In this document: one piece after another, positions 9,435 through 13,808 of the stretch
Layout of the letters: the number at the start of each line of letters is the position of its first letter
Position numbering within the stretch: the first letter of the stretch is position 1
Source: Conidiobolus incongruus B7586
Lineage: Eukaryota > Entomophthoromycota > Entomophthoromycetes > Entomophthorales > Conidiobolaceae
Assembly (NCBI GenBank): GCA_000697335.1
Contig: JNEM01003817.1
Location: 1-13,808 of the forward strand
Direction: 5' to 3'
DNA length: 13,808 nt
Notes under the pieces: generated by a model
What the model was told of the DNA's origin: nothing
Databases searched by the model: none
The model's input: only the letters and a program-made list of their open reading frames with translations
Made by a program: the position numbers and the translations under genes

Positions 9435-10805
9435 ATGTCTCAATTGACTGAATCTAATAATAAATTTAACCCCTCAGATATCAATAATCATCAATTAACT
9501 CAAGACATAGAAAAAGGTTCATCAGATACTGATCACACTAAAACTGATGTCAACAATGCTCCCACTAACATTTCTGGGAAGCGTAATTATATGAATGATG
9601 TAGATCGTGGTTACGCTTGGGTAGTTGTTGCTGGTTCCTTTTTAGTCTTCTTTGTAGTACTAGGTTTTATGTATACTTTCGGTGTATTCCTTCAATTTTA
9701 TATTACCAAAGATTTTGCTGGAAGAATGGATACTTTCACAGGCTCTTTCATTGGAACATTGGGTAATTGTATTCTTGCTCTAATGGGAATGGTTTCAGGC
9801 CCTTTAACTGATAAAATTGGATATAAAACTACACTTGCTATTGGTGGTTTTCTAATTTGTCTTGGACAATTATTAGCGTCATTTTCTACTGAAGTCTGGC
9901 ATTTATTCTTAACTCAGGGTTTCCTTGTTGGGTTTGGAAGTTCCTTGGCCTTTTTCCCAGCAGTTAGTGCTCCAGCCTTCTGGTTCAAAGAAATGAAGGG
10001 CCTCGCAATTGGTATTAGTGTTGCTGGATCCGGTATCGGTGGTCTCGTATGGAGTCCCATGATTCAAGCCATGCTTGACTCAATTGGTTTTCGCTGGTGT
10101 CTTCGTGCTTGCTGTTTAATTTCTGCTGTGTGTATGTTTATTGCCTTTCTCCTCATCAAAGTCAAACCCATTCCTGCCTCTGAAGCCAGGAAACCCGTTG
10201 ATTTTGCTCTCATTCGTGATCCTAAGTTCTTATCTCTCTTCTGGACTGGATTAATCTCTTCATTTGGCTTCCTCGTTCCTTTTTACCTTCTCCCTTCATA
10301 TGGTAAAGCAAAGGGCTTGACACCTTCTCAAAGCAGTATCGCAGTCGGTTTGATTAATGGCGGTTCTGCTCTCGGTCGTGTCATTCTTGGTAGTGCAGCT
10401 GATCGCATCGGACGTATCAACATGTCATTCTTAGGTATTTTCATTGCCGGTTTGATTTGTCTCGTATGTTGGCTCTTTGCCAACACTTTTGGTGTTTTAA
10501 TCGTATTTGTTATTATTTACGGCTTTTCATCTGGTGCTTTCATTAGTATTTTCCCCGCACTTACTTCTGACATCTTTTATATGTACAACCTTGCCTCAGT
10601 GAATGGTCTTCTCTACGTCAGTACGGCTATTCCCAACTTGGTCGGTACTCCCATTGCTTCTACCATCCTTAAAAATAGCACTCACGATGGAGTTCCAGAC
10701 TTTTTACCAGTTATCTTGTATGCTGGTATTACTCCCTTGGTTTCTTGCCTTGGTCTCATTTCTCTCAAATGGTTGACCACTAGAAATTTCTTGGCCAAAG
10801 CCTAA
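9435..10805 (+). CDS. MCT/SLC16-family (Mch-like) major facilitator transporter
   Basis: This 456-residue protein is a 12-helix major facilitator of the monocarboxylate porter family, which in fungi includes the Mch proteins (Mch5 carries riboflavin; several others have no known substrate). Residues 1-55 form a hydrophilic, Asn/Asp/Thr-rich cytoplasmic tail. DRGYAW (57-62) is the family's signature just before TM1. GPLTDKIG (122-129) is the MFS loop after TM2, repeated as GSAADRIG (319-326) between TM8 and TM9. AFWFKEMKGLAIGISVAGS (181-199) is the second family signature leading into TM5. Approximate helices are 62-84, 104-122, 131-152, 155-179, 188-210, 221-243, 266-290, 300-318, 331-350, 351-373, 386-410 and 422-446, with a central loop at 244-265. 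Arg315 lies in TM8, where family members carry a functional arginine. The length is normal and no intron interrupts the frame. The start is the first ATG, with A at -3. It is probably a plasma-membrane or vacuolar carrier; the substrate cannot be predicted. Confidence 0.95.
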   Translation: MSQLTESNNKFNPSDINNHQLTQDIEKGSSDTDHTKTDVNNAPTNISGKRNYMNDVDRGYAWVVVAGSFLVFFVVLGFMYTFGVFLQFYITKDFAGRMDTFTGSFIGTLGNCILALMGMVSGPLTDKIGYKTTLAIGGFLICLGQLLASFSTEVWHLFLTQGFLVGFGSSLAFFPAVSAPAFWFKEMKGLAIGISVAGSGIGGLVWSPMIQAMLDSIGFRWCLRACCLISAVCMFIAFLLIKVKPIPASEARKPVDFALIRDPKFLSLFWTGLISSFGFLVPFYLLPSYGKAKGLTPSQSSIAVGLINGGSALGRVILGSAADRIGRINMSFLGIFIAGLICLVCWLFANTFGVLIVFVIIYGFSSGAFISIFPALTSDIFYMYNLASVNGLLYVSTAIPNLVGTPIASTILKNSTHDGVPDFLPVILYAGITPLVSCLGLISLKWLTTRNFLAKA

Positions 10806-12236
10806 TTTCAAAATTTTCTTTAATTATCGTATCATATTCTATCCATTTCAAAAATTAATTCCTAGTAATTATAAATGTAAATTAATTTTAAATAAAATAA
10901 TTATTTAATCAATTACAGTTTATACTTTTGAATATATGTCATGATTTGGTAATTAATCTATTTATGCACTTTGATAAATTTGAAATCAATAAAAATTCTG
11001 ATTGATCAGAGGTCAGTTAAATTGTTAATTTTACCCGAAAAATTGTATAATAATTTACCTGTCCGCTTTGCAAAAATAATTCGATTTGTATAAGTATCAA
11101 ATATTAAATATAAGTACTAAAAATTAATGTTTTTTTTAATTTATCTCACAAACATATTAAAATCAAAAAAAATATTTAAATAAAATTAAAATTTTGAATT
11201 TTACTAGATCTCTGTCAAGACATATTATTTTTTATTTTTTATTTTATATTAAAATTAATTACATAAATTGAATTTAGGTTATTTCTATATATGGAAATGT
11301 TATTTCAAGTTATAAAATTCTAGTTAAAAATTAACCATAATTTGATTAAATTTCGATATTATCCAAATGATAATTTTTTCAGTTGGGTAATGGTGAACAA
11401 AAAATCATAATGTTTCATTAAGGCTTTGATCATTCCAAATAAAAAAGGGATTTTTAATCAATTTTCTAGTTAAGTATATATAAAGCAATTGGAATCAGTC
11501 ATCATAAAACTTTCTCTACATATAATTGGTTATACATTATCAAATATATCTATTCTTATATTTTAACTTATCATTATAATTTTGAATTATATCAATTTTC
11601 AACAGAGGATTTTGAATTATCCCATTTATAGTTTAATGACTATTATAAAATTATAGATCATAGTCCTATTTCCAAATTTAACCTACCGTTTTATAACAAA
11701 ACGTTCCTAGTTATTTTTCCAATTTGATAAATATATCAAAATAAATTAAATATTATTAATTCAAACAGGTTATCTCAGTTGACAATTTCCCGAGAATAAT
11801 TTCGTAATTTAATGCCATAAACACTACTTATTTTCTTAATTTTTTTTAAACAGCGATTATATAATCGTTTTAAGATTATAACATTATACATCAAAATATG
11901 AAATTTCATGCTATTATTTTAAATTTCGTTTTACAATAAATAAATTAAGATAATCAATATTATTAATGTATATTAAATATGTAATTTTTCAATATTTGAA
12001 TTATTAGTTCAAATAATGCATTGTTGTACAATGAAGAAAAGAAATTTTTGGTGTTGAAATTAAATATATAACACTAAAATAACGAGAGAAATTAGAGAAC
12101 ATATTAAGAAGTGTAATTTAAAAAGAATTAAATAAAATATAATAAATTTAAGATTGGCTAGTGTTAAAGCTAAATGAAATATAGAAATTTAAAATTAGTT
12201 AGGTGAATATAATAAGAATTTATTACTCTAAAGCAA
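10806..12236. other. 3' UTR and AT-rich spacer
   Basis: Apart from the likely 3' UTR at the left, no gene was seen. A TATATAAA at 11477-11484, preceding a somewhat less AT-rich stretch, looks like a TATA box, but no open frame or recognisable RNA follows it. Confidence 0.55.
10891..10896 (+). terminator. Candidate polyadenylation signal
   Basis: AATAAA occurs 86 bases after the transporter stop codon; another lies at 10988-10993. In such AT-rich DNA either may be accidental, but the first is at a usual distance for a fungal 3' UTR. Confidence 0.4.
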
Positions 12237-12243
12237 GCGCCAG

Positions 12244-12254
12244 TAGTATAATGG
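12244..12254 (+). promoter_or_regulatory. Pol III A box
   Basis: TAGTATAATGG fits the TRGYNNANNNG consensus of the internal A box at the usual place in the D arm. Confidence 0.85.
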
Positions 12255-12286
12255 TTAGAATACTCGCCTTCCAAGCAAGTGGTCTG

Positions 12287-12297
12287 GGTTCGATTCC
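12287..12297 (+). promoter_or_regulatory. Pol III B box
   Basis: GGTTCGATTCC is an exact match to the usual B box in the T arm, the binding site of TFIIIC. Confidence 0.9.
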
Positions 12298-12329
12298 CAG
12301 CTGGCGCATTGGTGATATTTCCATCAATA

Positions 12330-12335
12330 TTTTTT
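12330..12335 (+). terminator. Pol III terminator
   Basis: A run of six T residues begins 22 bases after the tRNA 3' end, the first run of four or more T downstream. A further T5 run starts at 12343. Confidence 0.8.
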
Positions 12336-13224
12336 CAACTTCTTTTTATTACTTTTTCAAATTCCAAATATATAATTTCATTCCTTATTGTTGTTATAAT
12401 TAAGCCATTTTAATCTGTTTCTTTTTAAAAGCGAGTTATGTATCAATCGCTTCAATATAGAATATAGTTCAGTTCTTTTTGTTAAACCTGGTTTTCATAG
12501 ATTATTCATTTAATTTAAAACTTGTTTTAGTTTTTGTATGACCAACTTGAAATATGATAGCTATATTATAATCAGAAATTCCTATAATATTATTTAATAT
12601 ATACCTTTTTTGTGCCTATTTTATATTCATTAGATATATCTAATTTTTTCATTTATATAAAATATAAATCCAATTAATAAATAACTTTAATTCATTGAAA
12701 CCAATATTTAAAATTTGAAATTTGAAAGAAAAAAATTTTATCAATTAAAATCAATTAATTAACAAATTTTGTAAAAATATTTATTAAAGTCCAATTATTG
12801 ATAAATCCTTAAATATTCAAAATAATTTTACTTATATAATTCTATAAACCATTTATAGTAATTATATATTATTAATTTTTTAATTCAATTAATATTGATC
12901 GTTTATTCAATTTGAGTAATGTCATTTAAATCATCATTACTAATTCTATAAATTTATAATGATCTCAAAACTTTGATTTTAAAAAAATACTATTATAAAA
13001 ATGCTTAAAGGTTGACAATCAGTTAAATAATATAGCTAATCACAATCTAATCAATTGAGTTTTCTAATTTTACATGATTTCAATATAAAATTATCAAGAT
13101 TTTTTTTTTCAAATTTTATTTATATTTAATATTTAAGATATTACTTTGTAATTTAATTAATGGGAATTTTTTGTGATTGAAAAAAATAAACATTTTAATA
13201 TATAATATATAAAATATAAAATAT
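12336..13224. other. AT-rich spacer, no gene seen
   Basis: No open frame of useful length, no RNA gene and no notable repeat was seen in this stretch. Confidence 0.6.
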
Positions 13225-13808
13225 AATATAAAATTAATAATTTCTTTTATCTTTAATATCTTTTTGCTATATTTTTAACAAAGTTCTGATATTTAATAAA
13301 TATTTCTTTTTATTAAAAACTGAAATTTAATATTTTATAAACTAATTAAATTTTTCTATAGAGATTTTTTTCTTATAATCTAGTTATTTAATTGCTTAAA
13401 ACAATTATAATCATATATAGTTATAATCTAAAGAATATACTAGATATGATATTTTTTTCTTATTATTCTTGATTAGAAAAAATTTTATAACTTTAATTTA
13501 TATATTTTACAATTATTATATAAAATAATAAATTTTCTAAAATTATATTAAAGATATTAATTAAAGATAGTTTTATTTATAAAAGTATTATAAAGTTTAT
13601 TAATAATTAATTTTTTTTAAGAATTAAATATAAATACTATATGTTATTATAATCTATAATAATAATTAATATTTATTTATCAAAATAATATTTATTTAAA
13701 ATAATTTATAAAAAAGTTAGTTTAATTTAATATTTTGATTTATATTTTGGTAAAAGATTTTATAAAAAGAATTGAGATTTATTAATTATAATAATTTATT
13801 ATAAAAGC
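13225..13808. repeat. Diverged interspersed repeat, right copy (cut by window edge)
   Basis: This is the same-orientation partner of 127-728. The alignment can be followed to the last base of the window, so the element continues beyond it. It is more AT-rich than the left copy: at several sites G or C on the left is A or T here. No coding frame or terminal structure is visible. Confidence 0.68.

Larger units (their letters stand above)
12237..12308 (+). tRNA. tRNA-Gly (anticodon UCC)
   Basis: This 72-base cloverleaf decodes GGA (and by wobble GGG) glycine codons. The acceptor stem GCGCCAG / CTGGCGC (12237-12243, 12301-12307) is perfect, followed by discriminator A at 12308. The anticodon loop CTTCCAA (12268-12274) places TCC at 12270-12272. 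The T arm CTGGG-TTCGATT-CCCAG is perfect, and the variable loop is TGGT. Two helix pairs are imperfect: A12 (12248) faces A23 (12259) in the D stem, and C29 (12265) faces A41 (12277) in the anticodon stem. There is no intron, and the CCA end is not encoded, as is normal in eukaryotes. It is probably functional, but the two mismatches leave open a tRNA-like pseudogene. Confidence 0.9.

Noticed and set aside
8768-9437. A coding first exon spliced from the 8768 ATG onto the transporter
   Set aside because: The transporter already has a normal N-terminal tail and a good start codon at 9435; the extra exon would rely on a weak donor and has no family support.
12203-12403. Sixty-six-codon plus-strand open frame
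   Set aside because: It reads straight through the tRNA-Gly gene, so it is a shadow frame.
127-13808. The two outer direct repeats as LTRs of one large element
   Set aside because: The interval holds a host transporter gene, its dead copy and a tRNA, with no retroelement genes in order. The copies are also too diverged and too far apart to be a plausible LTR pair.
1-13808. CRISPR array, rRNA, riboswitch or phage-like system
   Set aside because: No regularly spaced repeats, rRNA motifs, riboswitch folds or prokaryotic gene clusters were seen, and the window is clearly eukaryotic.

Overview
The window looks like nuclear DNA of a fungus with a very AT-rich genome. Three things point that way: an intronless coding sequence for a fungal-type monocarboxylate-family (MCT/SLC16, Mch-like) transporter, a eukaryotic tRNA-Gly with internal A and B boxes and a T-tract terminator, and gene-poor spacers that are almost all A and T. 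The lineage cannot be fixed from this sequence. An early-diverging fungus or an AT-rich yeast would both fit.

Layout, left to right. Positions 127-728 hold one copy of an unidentified, strongly diverged repeat. A decayed paralogue of the transporter gene lies at about 1436-2526, in the same orientation as the intact gene and colinear with it. Positions 2527-7500 are a gene-free AT-rich tract with microsatellites and short inverted repeats, plus one weak trace of an old Copia-like reverse transcriptase near 5190-5280 on the minus strand. A 66-codon open frame at 7504-7704 and a 74-codon minus-strand frame at 8753-8977 are doubtful genes. A less AT-rich leader (about 8750-9434), possibly containing a 5' UTR intron, precedes the intact transporter gene at 9435-10805. 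After 1.4 kb of spacer comes a tRNA-Gly(UCC) gene at 12237-12308 with two imperfect stem pairs. The second copy of the diverged repeat starts near 13225 and runs off the right edge.

No operon or multi-gene system is visible. The main story is a duplicated transporter locus with one living and one dead copy. The similarity reaches a little upstream of the coding region, which favours duplication at the DNA level over retroposition. The outer repeats are in the same orientation with a spacing of about 13.1 kb, and the left copy lies just upstream of the dead transporter, so another relative of this locus may lie just past the right edge. I did not find a convincing undescribed system.
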